Part shown: positions 1-10,309 of the stretch, piece by piece
Layout of the letters: every line of letters begins with the position of its first letter
Position numbering within the stretch: position 1 is the first letter of the stretch
Assembly: GCA_016748015.1 (NCBI GenBank)
Contig: JAAOMT010000420.1
Span: 184,140 to 248,139, forward strand
Length of the DNA: 64,000 nucleotides
Source: Geosiphon pyriformis
Taxonomy: Eukaryota; Glomeromycota; Glomeromycetes; Archaeosporales; Geosiphonaceae
Direction of reading: 5' to 3'
Translations under genes and position numbers: made by a program
The notes under the pieces: generated by a model
The model's input: only the letters and a program-made list of their open reading frames with translations
The model's database searches: none
What the model was told of the DNA's origin: nothing

Positions 1-1
1 C

Positions 2-1360
2 AAGATGTTACTCAACAATTTCAATGACATCTTTGCCAGCAAAAATAAATTCGGCAGAACTGACATCATCTAACACCAGATCAAGACTGGAGATGCAATG
101 CCAATCAAACAATGAGCATACAGAGTACCACCAGCCAGCCATGAGATCATTTGTCAAGAGATCAATCGAATGCTTGACAACAGGCTAATTCAGCCATCAA
201 TGAGCCCATGGTCATCACCAGTAGTACTTGTCCAGAAGAAGAATGGAAAGATATGCTTTGTATAGATTACCGGAAATTGAATGGTGTAACTCGTGGAGAC
301 AGCTATCCAACTCCACAAATACAGGAATTATTCAATGCTTTTGGTGGGAACAAATGGTTCTCAACATTAAACTTGGACAGTGGTTACTGACAAGTAGCCA
401 TGAATCTAGCTGACAAAGAAAAGATGGCATTCACTACTAGAGAAAAAAATTTCAAATTTGAAGTGATGCCATTTGGCTTAACCAATGCTCCAGCCACCTT
501 CCAACGGCTAATAGAAATTGTTTATACTGGCTTATTGTAAAAATCAGTAGTTGTATACTTAAATGACACCAATGTATTTTCAAAAATGTTTAATGATCAT
601 TTTTATTATCTTCAACAAGTGTTTGAAAGACTAAGAAGAGCAGAACTAAAGTTAAATGCAACAAAGTGCTTCTTCAGCAAGACAGAATTAAAATTCTTGG
701 GACACATAATCAGCAAAGACAGCATCAAAATGGATCCAGAGAAAATAGAGATAGTAAAGAACTTTCCAGTGCTGACCAATATGACAGAACTGAAATCATT
801 CTTGGGATTCACCAGCTACTATCGATGTTTTATCAAGAACTTTTCCAAGATAGCACAGCCACTCAACCAACTGCAAACCAAGAATACAAAATATGAATGG
901 ACAGAAAGTCAACAAGAAGCTTTCGATATTCTGAAAAGAAAGTTCATTCAAGCTTCAGTACTGATCTATCCAGATCACAGCAAACCATTTATCATCACCA
1001 CCGATGCATTCAGCCAAGCATTAGGAGCAGTACTATCTCAGAGAGAACCAAACGGCAAAGAACATCCAGTAGCATATGCCAGCTGAGGTCTAACACCAGC
1101 CGAAAAGAACTATGGAACACCAGAACAAGAACACTTAGCAATTTATTGAGCAGTCATGAAGTGGAACAAATACTTGAGCCAAAAGTTTGATATATACACA
1201 GATCATAAAAGATTAACATCACTTCAAAAACAAGAATGTGATGATGGCCACTAATCTAGATGGAAAATGGCACTCTCACGATATACTTATACTATACACT
1301 ATAAAAAAGGAAAAGACAATGGAAATGCTGATGGTTTGTTACAAATAAGACAAATCTAAA
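2..1360 (+). pseudogene. Ty3/gypsy element D: reverse transcriptase and RNase H (5' part outside window)
   Basis: This is the polymerase core of an LTR retrotransposon, which copies its RNA into cDNA. Translated in pieces, the RT contains the DYRKLN block, FSTLNLDSGY, VMPFGLTNAPATFQ, the catalytic-loop region and FLGH; the RNase H follows with ITTDAFSQALGAVLSQ and IYTDHKRL. The YxDD loop reads YLND, so the first catalytic aspartate is lost. Stops interrupt conserved positions, for example after LDSGY where Trp is expected (TGA) and after VAYAS where Arg is expected (TGA). A 1-nt shift lies near position 265. The copy is dead. It is a different lineage from elements A-C of this window, but it shares the order RT, RNase H, integrase, extra ORF. 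Confidence 0.9.
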
Positions 1361-1369
1361 AACATTTCA

Positions 1370-2786
1370 AACCCAAAAATATAACAATACCAATGAAAAT
1401 ACAACAAAAAATGAACATACAAAAATATCAACAATTGCAACATTATCTGAACACTCAACAGTTCAAGGAGAATTTATTTCAAATGGAATAAAAGAGTATC
1501 AAACAACAATCAAAATATTTTATTACTTACCAAAATATACTTTATCAGAAAAATAGAAGAGATCCAGATCAACCAACCAGAATAATTACAGAGCCAGAAA
1601 AAGAGACAATATTATTTAACATGCACTCAAATCCAACAGCAGGACATTTTCACAAAGAAGCAATCATAGAAAGAACCAGAAAGAGATACTATTGGCCATT
1701 AATGTATTCAGACATCATTCAATATGTTCAAAATTTTGATGCTTGTCAGCGAAGAGGAAGAACAAGACCCAGTAAACTATTAAGACCAATCAAAGTGGGA
1801 CAACCATTTGACTATATTGGAATTGATTTAATCAGACAATTAACAATCACCAGCAGAGGAAACAGATACATAGCAGTAGTTATGGACTATTTCACTAAAT
1901 GGCCAGAGGCAAAAGCAATTCAAAGAGCAGATGCAGAATCTATTGCCAAATTCGTTCATCAGGATTTGATTTGTCGACATAGATGTCCAAAAGAATTATT
2001 ATCAGACCAAGGAACTCATTTTGTGAACAGAACATTAATAGAATTGAGCCAAAGATTCGGAATTAAGAGACCATTATCATCACATATCATCCACAAACCA
2101 ACGAATTAATTAAAAGATTCAACAGAACATTGTGCGAAGCAATAGCTAAGCTCAGCCAAGAAAACCAGAATGATTGAGATTTGTTCATACCATCAGTACT
2201 ACTTGCTTATTGGACAATGAAACAAGATACTACACAAACAACACCATTTGAATTAGTGTATAGAAGAACAGCAATGTTACCAGTAGAAAGAGAAATTAAT
2301 ACATATTCAGCTGAACCAATAACAGAAGAGAATTTTCAAGAAACATTGCTGAGAAGAACATATGACTTAATGGAAACATTGGAAAACAAACAAAGAAGAG
2401 CAGCTGATAATATTCAAAAGTCACAAAAAAAACAGAAAGAAAGACATGATAATCAACTACCAGACAAACCAGTTGAATTCAAGATTGGAGACAAAGTACT
2501 CTTACATTATACCAAAGTGGAAAAACAATGGAATGGAAAATTTGACCCCAAATGGGATAGACCATTTCACATAGAAGAAATTCTAAGAAATGGAGCTTAC
2601 AAATTAAGACTGGATAACAAAATCTTAACCAAAGCAGTACATGGAGATTGACTGAAACCATACTACAATACCACACCACCCTCCACCAGTAATATTCCAC
2701 AATTAAGAGTACAGAGAATACTAGTCCAACCAGATGAAATTCCACAAGATCTGGAACCAATTATTATTATTGACAACAACATGTAA
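1370..2786 (+). pseudogene. Ty3/gypsy element D: integrase
   Basis: This is the DDE integrase of element D, which would insert the cDNA into the genome. The zinc-binding head starts near 1621 (HSNPTAGHFH) but the first Cys of its CxxC is replaced, reading FDACQRR. The core shows YIGIDLI, KWPEAKAIQ and LLSDQGTHFV. The third catalytic region (about 2085-2135) is shifted out of frame with a stop. The C-terminal part (2181-2651) has the GPY/F-like segment around KFDPKWDRPFHI. No chromodomain is visible after it. The frame runs out with a stop at 2784-2786. Non-functional copy. Confidence 0.88.
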
Positions 2787-2846
2787 AAGTGATCCATCAA
2801 AAGAATATATAAAGATATGGTTGATGCGACAAAAGATACCAGAAAA

Positions 2847-3476
2847 ATGGAGATTACCGACAACATCCATTCATTAGCACAACAAATTTTTCAATTAATC
2901 CAATACCAGGAGATGGAAATTACAATCAATTAACAAACCATTTGATACAAAAGTACTACAAGGAGATCACAACACAAAGCACAGAGAAAACTCAAAAATG
3001 TTGTTAACAGGATTATAATCAAGGTAAAATTGGCCATAAAAGAACAACAAATAGTCGGATTACACCAAGAACTTACCAAAGAAACTTGGACTTGGTGAAT
3101 GCAACAATTTCTGAAAAACTATTGCCATTTCCACTTGGGACAACATGTAAATATCCAAAATTTGTACACCAATAAAACAAAATGGTTATTTGATACAACA
3201 ATACTGAGACAACTAGAACAATTTGTGGGAAAGAACAATCTAACCACACAAGCTCGAGCCATTTATTAGCTATACATGGGATTTTAAGACCAACCAGAAA
3301 TCTTACTCAACACAGCAATAGATACACTTACGAGTAATCAATTGGGAAAAATGACCAATGCCCAATTTGAAGAACTACAAATTCAAATAACACAAGTAAT
3401 ACTCAAAAAAGAAGTTCAAAAAATAATTTAAGAGGAAGAATTAAAGGAATTAGATTTTGACAGAGCTCAATATTAA
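2847..3476 (+). pseudogene. Element D ORF3: extra reading frame after integrase
   Basis: A 210-codon frame from ATG 2847 to TAA 3474 keeps its phase throughout but has six internal stops, all readable as single-base transitions from Gln or Trp codons. It lies between integrase and the 3' LTR, where a retrovirus would have env, yet I see no signal peptide and no membrane segment. It starts MEITDNIHSLAQQI and its C-terminal half is helical and acidic. ORF3 of elements A-C begins similarly (MTIP-NIQQLSQKL) and shares a pattern in the last 70 residues (RA-x-LY, then spaced Leu/Ile, then F...QI...IL), so I infer distant homology. Function unknown. Confidence 0.6.
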
Positions 3477-3565
3477 AAAGAGGGAATAATGTTACTTATA
3501 GAATATAGGAAGTATAGTATTATTAGTCAGTAGATATTAGCCAATTAGAAGTAGACACAGTAAAT

Positions 3566-3715
3566 ATGGAATTCCAAGATTCCTTTCAGAAAAATTGCAG
3601 AATTCCAGGAATTTCAGGATTCTCTGGCAAGGAATCACAGGATTCCAGAATTGCAGGATTCCTCTCATCAGGAATTGCAGGATTCCAGAAATTCCAGGAT
3701 TTCTGTCACAAGGAA
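3566..3715. repeat. Cluster of imperfect GGAATTCC/GGATTCC repeats in the D LTR
   Basis: About ten copies of short, partly palindromic units such as GGAATTCCA, AGGATTCC and AGAATTGCAGGATTCC alternate on both strands over 150 bp. The frame that reads through them (RIPGISGF, DSRIAGFL) is a by-product of the repeat and not a supported gene. Its place in the U3-like part of the LTR suggests a regulatory array, which is inference. Confidence 0.6.
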
Positions 3716-3845
3716 TTGAATCTCAAATATGTATATATAATAGTAGTGTTAGAAGTAGAAAAGACAGAATTGATACAACAGAATTCTTAGCCTAGAAACA
3801 CAATCATCTAATAAATAATTATTCCATATTACCAAACCTCTTTTC

Positions 3846-3870
3846 ATTATCAACATCTCATGTTGATAAT
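3846..3870. repeat. Perfect 11-bp hairpin in the D LTR
   Basis: ATTATCAACAT, then CTC, then ATGTTGATAAT: an 11-bp perfect inverted repeat with a 3-nt loop. There is no T-run after it. It could form a stem in the LTR RNA. Confidence 0.7.
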
Positions 3871-3943
3871 CATCCATACTTAATCCCACTGGAACAATAG
3901 CTCTTGATCACAGCTATTGATGGAATACTAATCTATCAATCAC

Positions 3944-4936
3944 TGTTACCAAAGGTTTTTGGTCTCTTTTCTTGAATGTTGTTGATATTGATTTGCTGTA
4001 AATTCACGTTTTCAGAAAGTAGTTGAACCTCCAGTAACTGAATTTATCTTTAAATTATCTTCTATAATTTGAACTGCTGGGCTTATAAGTAGAATGGCCA
4101 ATTCCTTGCCAGTTACTTTATGTAGTTACGTTATAGTAAACGTCAACTCTTTCCCAAGAATTGCTCATCTGGAAGCTTATTAAAAATGTGTAGTTACTTT
4201 GCTGTGAAAGTCAACTCTTCTACAGGAATCTCGTCTGTAGGCTACCCTAATGATTATAATAATAAAAGAAAAGAAAATAAAAGAAAAAGAAAGAAAAAGA
4301 AGAAATAAGAAATTGATTTGTTAAAATTGTTTTGGATCCAGGCCTGGAAGTGCTTTAACAGTCTACTGAAATTGGTAGCTAATCAATTTCAAACTGTTAG
4401 TTGGGTTTTGAGGATTTTCCAAGTGCAATAATTTAAAGAATTTGGTTTTTCAAATTATTTGATATTTATTTTTTTTTGTGTATGTAGGAATGGTTTTAAG
4501 TGATAAATCTAAAGTAAAATACATTTCCTTGAAGAGAGAAGCTCTTCTTTTATACAACTTGTTGTAACACTATTCTATGAACTTGAACTTTGCTTTTTTT
4601 CTATAATTTTGCTAAACTGAAGATACATTTTGGCAAATTACAGGTTATTTCTGCGAACTATTGGATATTTCAGTGAACTATCAATTATTTCGGCAAATTT
4701 CTACAAATTTTGGCAAACTTTTTGAATGTTACATAGTTCAGGGTATTGCATGATTGATCATCGCAATTAGGTTACATTTGTGTTATGTACAAATTGTGTT
4801 ATTAATTAAATGATAATTTCAGACATTTTGCTAATATACTAAGTGATAATTTGAAACGATAATATATGTTAATTAATGATAGGAATTATAAAGATAATTT
4901 CATGCTAAATAATATCTCTAATTTCGTCTGGTAACA
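3944..4936 (-). repeat. Element A 3' LTR
   Basis: 993 bp, the same length as its partner at 12334-13326, with TG...CA ends. The purine-rich GAGGAAGAGG just outside (about 4939-4950, read on the minus strand) is the likely polypurine tract and lies within ORF3. The ORF3 stop codon is inside this LTR at 4905-4907. It carries a series of short repeats around the motif 'gaactat...tatttcggc' near 4630-4730. Confidence 0.92.
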
Positions 4937-5624
4937 TAACCTCTTCCTCAAGACTGAGCTCCATCGAAGTCCAAGTACTGTCTGTAATTTCCAGATAGTA
5001 ATTTAAAATTATTGAAGAAATTTGGTCTGAAAATTGTTTAAATTTCAGTTCTGTGAGCTTTCCAATATATTGTATCTTCAAAGGTCGTAAAATTGGGTTT
5101 TGTAGGACATTTTTACAGGTGTGGAATAGGTTATAAAGTCTAAGAGCAGCTCTGAGCTTATAGCAACTGTTTGTTGGTCCAGCTGTTGTCTTGAATTTGT
5201 TGTGGAGTTGTTTCTGAATAGCTTTTTTTGTGAGGTTTGCTGTTGTAAGTTCTAGTTTCCATTCGTAGAGTATTTTTCCAATGTGGAAATATCTATAGAT
5301 TGGAGGATATTCAGTATTTTTCTCATTGAGACACAGTTGAAGTCTTTGTTAAATTGTAGCATTTGGTGGAATACTAATCAGAGTGAGCATTAGGTTTTCT
5401 CTTAAAGCAAGCTTTAAAAATTCTGGCAGGTGAATTCCAGAATAACTTCTTATGTTTTTTTTATATGAGTGATATTTTCGTGAATTTGGGGCTAATTTTG
5501 CAACTACTTCTGTTTGGGTATAATTAATGTGGTTTTTAGTAATAGTAATGGATAATTCGGGTATTGTTTTTAAAGCTAACATTAGTTTTTGGGATAATTG
5601 TTGAATGTTTTAAGGAATAGTCAT
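4905..5624 (-). pseudogene. Element A ORF3: conserved reading frame between integrase and 3' LTR
   Basis: 240 codons from ATG 5624-5622 to TAG 4907-4905, the stop being about 30 bp inside the LTR. The phase is unbroken; the only defects seen are two TAA codons where element B or C has CAA (codon 5 and a second near position 5350). The product is basic, rich in Lys, Tyr and Leu, without signal peptide or membrane helix. Recognisable blocks are LSITITKNHINYTQTEVV, YSGIHLPEFLKLALREN and LEITDSTW. Element B has exactly the same length. I do not recognise the family. It could be a Gag-like, RNA-binding or movement accessory protein; none of these is shown by the sequence. Confidence 0.75.
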
Positions 5625-5724
5625 TATAAGAGAATAAAAGAAAATTATTTTTGGTGTATGGGTTTTTATATTATTTTTGTTTTAATTATTTCTAAATTAT
5701 AAGGGAATAACTAATAAAATTAAA

Positions 5725-7190
5725 TTAAGTGTTCAGGTTGGAAAGTTGTTCAATGACAACTATTGGTTCTAAGTTTCGGGGAATATCTTTGAGATTGACT
5801 AAAGAGGAATGTATACCAATTTGTGGAATTAATGGTTCAGGATTGTTTCTAGAATGATAGTGTTTTAAATGATCTCCATTTGCTAGAATTTTGTCATCAA
5901 GTCTTAGTTTGTATGATCTATTGCCTAGGACTTCATGAATAAAGAATGGTTCATCCCATTTATTTTCAAATTTCTCATTCCATTGTTTTTCAGCTTTAGT
6001 TCTGTGTAAGAGAACTTTGTTTCCGATTTTAAATTTATTAGTGACTGGAGGCAATTTGTCATCATGCCGTTTTTTTTGTCGAGCTTGGGAGTGTTCAATA
6101 TAGGTGGCTACTATTCGTCGTTTTTCTTCTAACGTGCTAAGCAGAGTATAGGCTCTTCATTGAAGTGTTTCCTGGAAATTGTTTTTATTGATTGGTTGTG
6201 CTGAGTATGTTTCCATTGTGAACTTAATTGGTAGTGTTGCTGTCCTTCTGTAAGTTAAATCAAATAGTATGTGTTTTGTGGTATCTTGTTTTAGTGTTCT
6301 ATATGTTAGTAACACTGATGAAATAAAGATATCCTATTCTTGCTCAAAATCAGTTAAGACTTTGGCTAATGACTCACACAATGTTCTGTTAAAACGTTTC
6401 ACAAGTCCATTTGTTTGTGGATAGTAGGGCGAAGACAGAGATCTTTTGACATTGAATTGTTTGCAAATTTCTTGTATTAGGTTGTTCACAAAATGTGTCC
6501 CCTAATCAGATAAAAGTTCAATTGGACATCTATGTCTACAAATGATGTCTTCGTAGATAAAATTTGCTACTGATTTCACATTTGCTCGTTGAATGGCTCT
6601 GGCTTTGGGCCATTTAATAAGATAGTCTACAGCTACTGCAATATAACGGTTTTCTTGAATGGTGATAGATAATGGTCTGACTAAATTGATACCAACTCGA
6701 TTAAATGGTTGTCCAACTTTGATTGAATTTAATAGTTCAGTAGGGCATGTTCCTTTTCTTCTTTGACAACTATCACAAGATTTGACATATTCATAAATGT
6801 CTTTTCTCATTCGAGGCCAAAAGTAGTATTCTAGTGTTTTTTGGGTGGTGCTATCTTTTCCGAAGTGTGCTGATGAAGGATCTGAGTGCATGTTGTATAA
6901 TATGTTTCTTTTTCCTGTTCTTGTATTAATCTGAGTGGTTTGTCTGGGTTTTTGAAATTTTGATGATAAATAATGTTGTTGTATAGAAAATATTGTTTGG
7001 CTTGTTGTTGTAGTCAATGTTTTTCATCTGGAGACCAATCTGTTGGGATTGTTAATGTTTCCAAATATTTTTTGAGATTGTTGTAGTTTTCTGAATTCAT
7101 TGTTTGTTGGCTCTTTTGGTTGGTTAAGTTGAGTGTTGGTTTTTGTTTTCTAATCTTGTCTTATTCTGGAGAGACAGTCAACATTGGTGT
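5725..7190 (-). pseudogene. Element A integrase
   Basis: The zinc head (6980-6750) reads HSDPSSAHF...YVKSCDSCQRR, with an intact CxxC. The core shows VGINLVRPL (first Asp of the DDE triad replaced by Asn) and IELLSD before a TAG near 6502. The C-terminal part 5725-6054 contains KVLLHRTKAEKQWNEKF and a GPF-like segment altered to DEPFFI, then RSYKLRLDDKIL. There is no chromodomain. Further stops occur near 6350 and 6155. It is followed after about 100 bp by ORF3. Confidence 0.88.
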
Positions 7191-8460
7191 GAAGTTTTTC
7201 TGGTTTGTAATGTACTATGTATTGATAGTTTGCTAGAAATCCTGTCCATCGGATTTGTTTTGCATTCAGCTGAGTATTTTTGTTCTGAAGCCATTTGAGT
7301 CCAATATTATCAGTGATAATATCAAATTCTTTAGGCCTGAGATAAAGGTTGAAGTGGTGTAGGGCCCAAATTATGGCTGCTGTTTCTAGTTCTGTGGCAG
7401 GGTAGTTTTTTTCAGCTGGTTTTAATGTTCTGCTAGCATAAGCAATTACTTGCTCATTTCCATTGTCATTTAGTTGTGATAAGATGGCACCAAAAGCAGT
7501 ATGTGAAGCATCTGTAGCTAATCAAAATCGGTTGCTAAAATCCAGGTAGGCGAGGATTGGAGCTGTTGTCAGTTTTTTCTTGAGAATTTCAAAAGCTTTT
7601 TGGTGTTCAGTAGTCTATTTGTATTCAACGTTTTTGGTGGTGAGCTGATTAAGGGGTTTTGCAATTTCCGAGAATTTTTTGATAAACTTCCAATAGTAAA
7701 ATGCTAATCCTATGAATCCTCTTAGTTCTGTAGTATTTTGTGGAACTTTGAAGTTCTTAACAGCACTGATTTTTCCTGGATCTGGTTTGACTCCTTTTTC
7801 ACTAACTATGTGACCAAGAAAGGCCAAACTTGTTTTTCCAAAATGGCATTTCTCAATGTTTAGTTTTAATCCTGCTCTATGTAATTGTTGAAAAACTTCT
7901 CACAAGTGAATTAAATGAAGTTTGAAAGATGGGGAATAAACATCAGTGTCATCAAGATAGACAACTACTAATTTCCAAAGGAGTCCAGCATATACAACAT
8001 CCATGAGTTTTTAGAATATTGCTGGCGCATTGCATAATCCAAAGGGCATTACATTGAATTCGTAGTTTCCTCCTTGTGTTGTAAATGCTGTTTTGGGGCG
8101 GTCCTTGGGATTCATGGCAACTTGCCAGTATCCGCTTTTTAGGTTTAATGTTGAAAAGTATTTAGATTTTCCAAGGGCATCTAACATGTCATTGATTCAT
8201 GGAAGAGGATAAGCATCCCCAATGGTGACACTGTTGAGTTGTCGATAATCAACACAAAATCGTATCTTTCCATTCTTCTTTTTAACTAGGACCACCAGTA
8301 AGGCCCATGGACTCATTGATAGTTGGATAAGCCCATTGTTAAGCATCTGTTGTACTTCTTCTCAGATAAATTGGTGGCTTTCTGGAGCAACTTGGTAGGC
8401 TTGTTGTTGTCTTGGTTTGGTATCTCCTGTATAGATTTGGTGTTGCACCAAATCGGTTCT
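7190..8460 (-). pseudogene. Element A reverse transcriptase and RNase H
   Basis: The RT blocks appear in order on the minus strand: [60 protein letters not shown] with the catalytic YLDD intact near 7950, and FLGHIVSEKG. RNase H follows with LATDASHTAFGAILSQ, ELETAAIIWALHHF and ITDNIGLKWLQNKNTQLN. Stops are scattered, for example TGA for Trp in the FxLATD block and TAG after VEYK. It is nearest in kind to elements B and C and is not active. Confidence 0.9.
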
Positions 8461-8462
8461 TC

Positions 8463-9530
8463 CTAAGTCATTGTTGTTTTTGGCAAAGATATTGGCAAAT
8501 CTGCAATTAGTTTTTTGAGCTGGTTTTGTTGTTGTGGTTCAAGTTGTCCCATGTTGATTCGAGATAGTTTTTTCATAACAATATGGTAGTTTTCGGAGCT
8601 GGAGTTTGGGTTGATTTTTGATAGTGAATGTCCAATAATTTCAGAAAAATCAGGAACTGTTTGGGGTAATTCTTGTTGAAAGATGTTACTGTGAATGATT
8701 CCAATTTCTAAGTTATTTAATAAAACTATGAGATAATTGTTGGGATTGTAAAAAGTAACTCGGACTTTCTTTGTTCCTTCTGGAATATAAATGTTTGGGA
8801 TCGAGATATTATGTTTCAAGCAGATTTGTTTGTTTGATTCAAAAATTTGTTGTGTGGTTTTTGGCTTTTTACAAATGTAAATTTCAGGGTGTTCTCCAAA
8901 GGGTGAAATGGTAATTGGTTGTGGAAGTTGTAAAATCTGGTGAGATTCTTTCTGTTCATTGAGAGCTATGTTTACTGAAACTGTGAAATGTCCAGTTGAA
9001 CCAAAACCTTGTATTCCTTTTTTGCTTTTTCCCAACTGTTCTCTTTGATTAACTAATTGTAAACCCGAAATGTTGATTAAGGGTAAATAGATAGCTTGAG
9101 CAATTTTTTCAGCATATCCAATTTTGAAAGGTTTATCAGTTTCATTTTGTAACATGACTGTGATGTTTTCTGTGTATCCGGTTGGGTAGGTGTGACTTGC
9201 GATTTGATGGTAGACTTCTACTTCGTCTTCATAATCAAATCCAGCTAATTCTATAGTGTATTCAATGTTTTTTGCTTCCTTCATTTGGCGAACATCTTCT
9301 TTGGTAGCTCTATTAATTAATGCCATTGCTAGGTCGAAAATCATTTTGGCATCATGGGGGTAGTAATAAAGTTTGTTGAGAGCACTGTTGTATACTGCAT
9401 TAAAGGGTGTTCCTCTTTTTACTTTTTCTGAAATTGATAAAGCATATTGGCAGGTCTGATTGCAGACTCTTCCTCTCATGGCTATATCAATCCAATTGCA
9501 TTCTTCTGGTAGCATATCTTCACAAGTCAA
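8463..9530 (-). pseudogene. Element A pol segment with internally deleted dUTPase
   Basis: An open frame of 355 codons. It starts in the Cys-rich region (MTCEDMLPEECNW), runs through a charged helical stretch, and then jumps at ASHTYPT-GYTENITV. Compared with element C, about 450 bp are missing there, including dUTPase motifs I, II and most of III. Motif IV (EKIAQAIYLP) and motif V (GFGSTG) remain. The deletion keeps the frame open. The C-terminal half (KKVRVTFYNPNN, LLNNLEIGIIHSN) is a linker leading into RT. So copy A could not have made a dUTPase even when its frame was open. Confidence 0.85.
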
Positions 9531-9760
9531 ACAAGGGGTGTTGTCCCATTTTCCACTTCTTTTTATTAGATGGCCCCATCATTCTTTGTGGCAAGCCTTG
9601 CAGTAATAACAAGTATGATTTTTATATTCTTCTTCAGGTAAAATGCAGGCTCCCATTGACGATAGTTTCTTGTGGCAGTCCTTACATTTAAGGGGAATAT
9701 AGGGGTATTGTTTCCTTGGTTTGGGTTTTGAGTAAGGTATATTTCATCCAGAGGTTTCGG
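9490..9760 (-). pseudogene. Element A Cys-rich segment between protease and RT
   Basis: Minus-strand translation shows paired cysteines: CKDCHKKL, GACILPEE, HTCYYCKACHKE, PCLTCEDMLPEEC and, just downstream, CNQTCQYAL. The spacing suggests two or more zinc-ribbon-like modules. The same pattern occurs at the same place in elements B and C. Its role is unknown; zinc or nucleic-acid binding is inference from the cysteines. One stop lies near 9745. Confidence 0.65.
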
Positions 9761-9989
9761 GTTCAGAGTGCGGGATAAAATGTTCTTGTTCTGTTTCATT
9801 GGCCCAGTTGGACATTGATCCAAGAGCCATAAATGTTTCAATAAGGGGTTTTTCCTTTTCTGGTTCAAATTCAAAAGCTAGGGCTTTTTCAGAGCGTTTG
9901 TTGAATGTATCACAAGTGGCAAGTACCCGGACATGTTGTCCTTGATAGAAAATTGTTAACTCTTGTGTTTCCCAATTCAGATTAGCATT

Positions 9990-10300
9990 GGCTTTTTGGA
10001 GCTAATCATTTCTAATGAGAGCTTGGTACTGGGGTGCATCCATTACAAAAACCTTGACTAGAATGGTGATTCCATCAAGAGTAAATGGAAAATTGTCAAT
10101 TTCTCTTACTAGAGTCTTTTTCATGCCATTAGCAATAACAATTACTGTTTGAGCTGGTCAGTCAACATTTCTCTTCAACTGTTGCATTAACTAATAAGTG
10201 ATAATGCTTCCGGTGGATCCATTGTCTAGGATCAAGCAAATTGTCTTTTCTTCGACTTCTGCTTCAGTGTACATAGCCATGATTGCTTTTTGTTCATTGG
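9990..10300 (-). pseudogene. Element A retropepsin-like protease
   Basis: The active-site block reads LILDNGSTGSIITY at about 10200-10245, where family members normally have D-S/T-G: the triad is DNG. Downstream blocks are TVIVIANGMKKT, GEIDNFPFTLDGITI-like and VMDAPQYQALIRND, ending with a TAG for Trp. Each of the three copies in the window differs in the triad (DNG, NSG, DNR), so the ancestral DSG is inferred. The protease would process the Gag-Pol polyprotein. Confidence 0.75.
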
Positions 10301-10309
10301 CAGCTGCAT

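Larger units (their letters stand above)
3490..3943 (+). repeat. Element D 3' LTR, first part
   Basis: The LTR starts TGTTACTTATAG right after a purine-rich tract (AAAAAGAGGGAA, 3475-3487) that is the likely polypurine primer. It is cut after TCAC at 3943 by insertion of element A and continues at 13327. It contains a cluster of GGAATTCC-type repeats and a perfect hairpin, listed separately. Confidence 0.75.

Noticed and set aside
1-3476. Alternative genetic code with TGA as Trp
   Set aside because: Several TGA codons sit at Trp positions in the retroelements, but others sit at Arg positions, TAA and TAG are as common, and the host genes CHD1 and RBBP9 use only TGG for Trp and end normally.
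4905-5624. ORF3 as a retroviral-type env gene
   Set aside because: Right position, but no signal peptide, no membrane helix and no cysteine pattern in any copy.
5725-6054. Chromodomain at the integrase C-terminus (chromovirus)
   Set aside because: After the GPY/F-like segment A, B and C end within about 60 residues, with no aromatic-cage or chromodomain pattern; D also lacks one.
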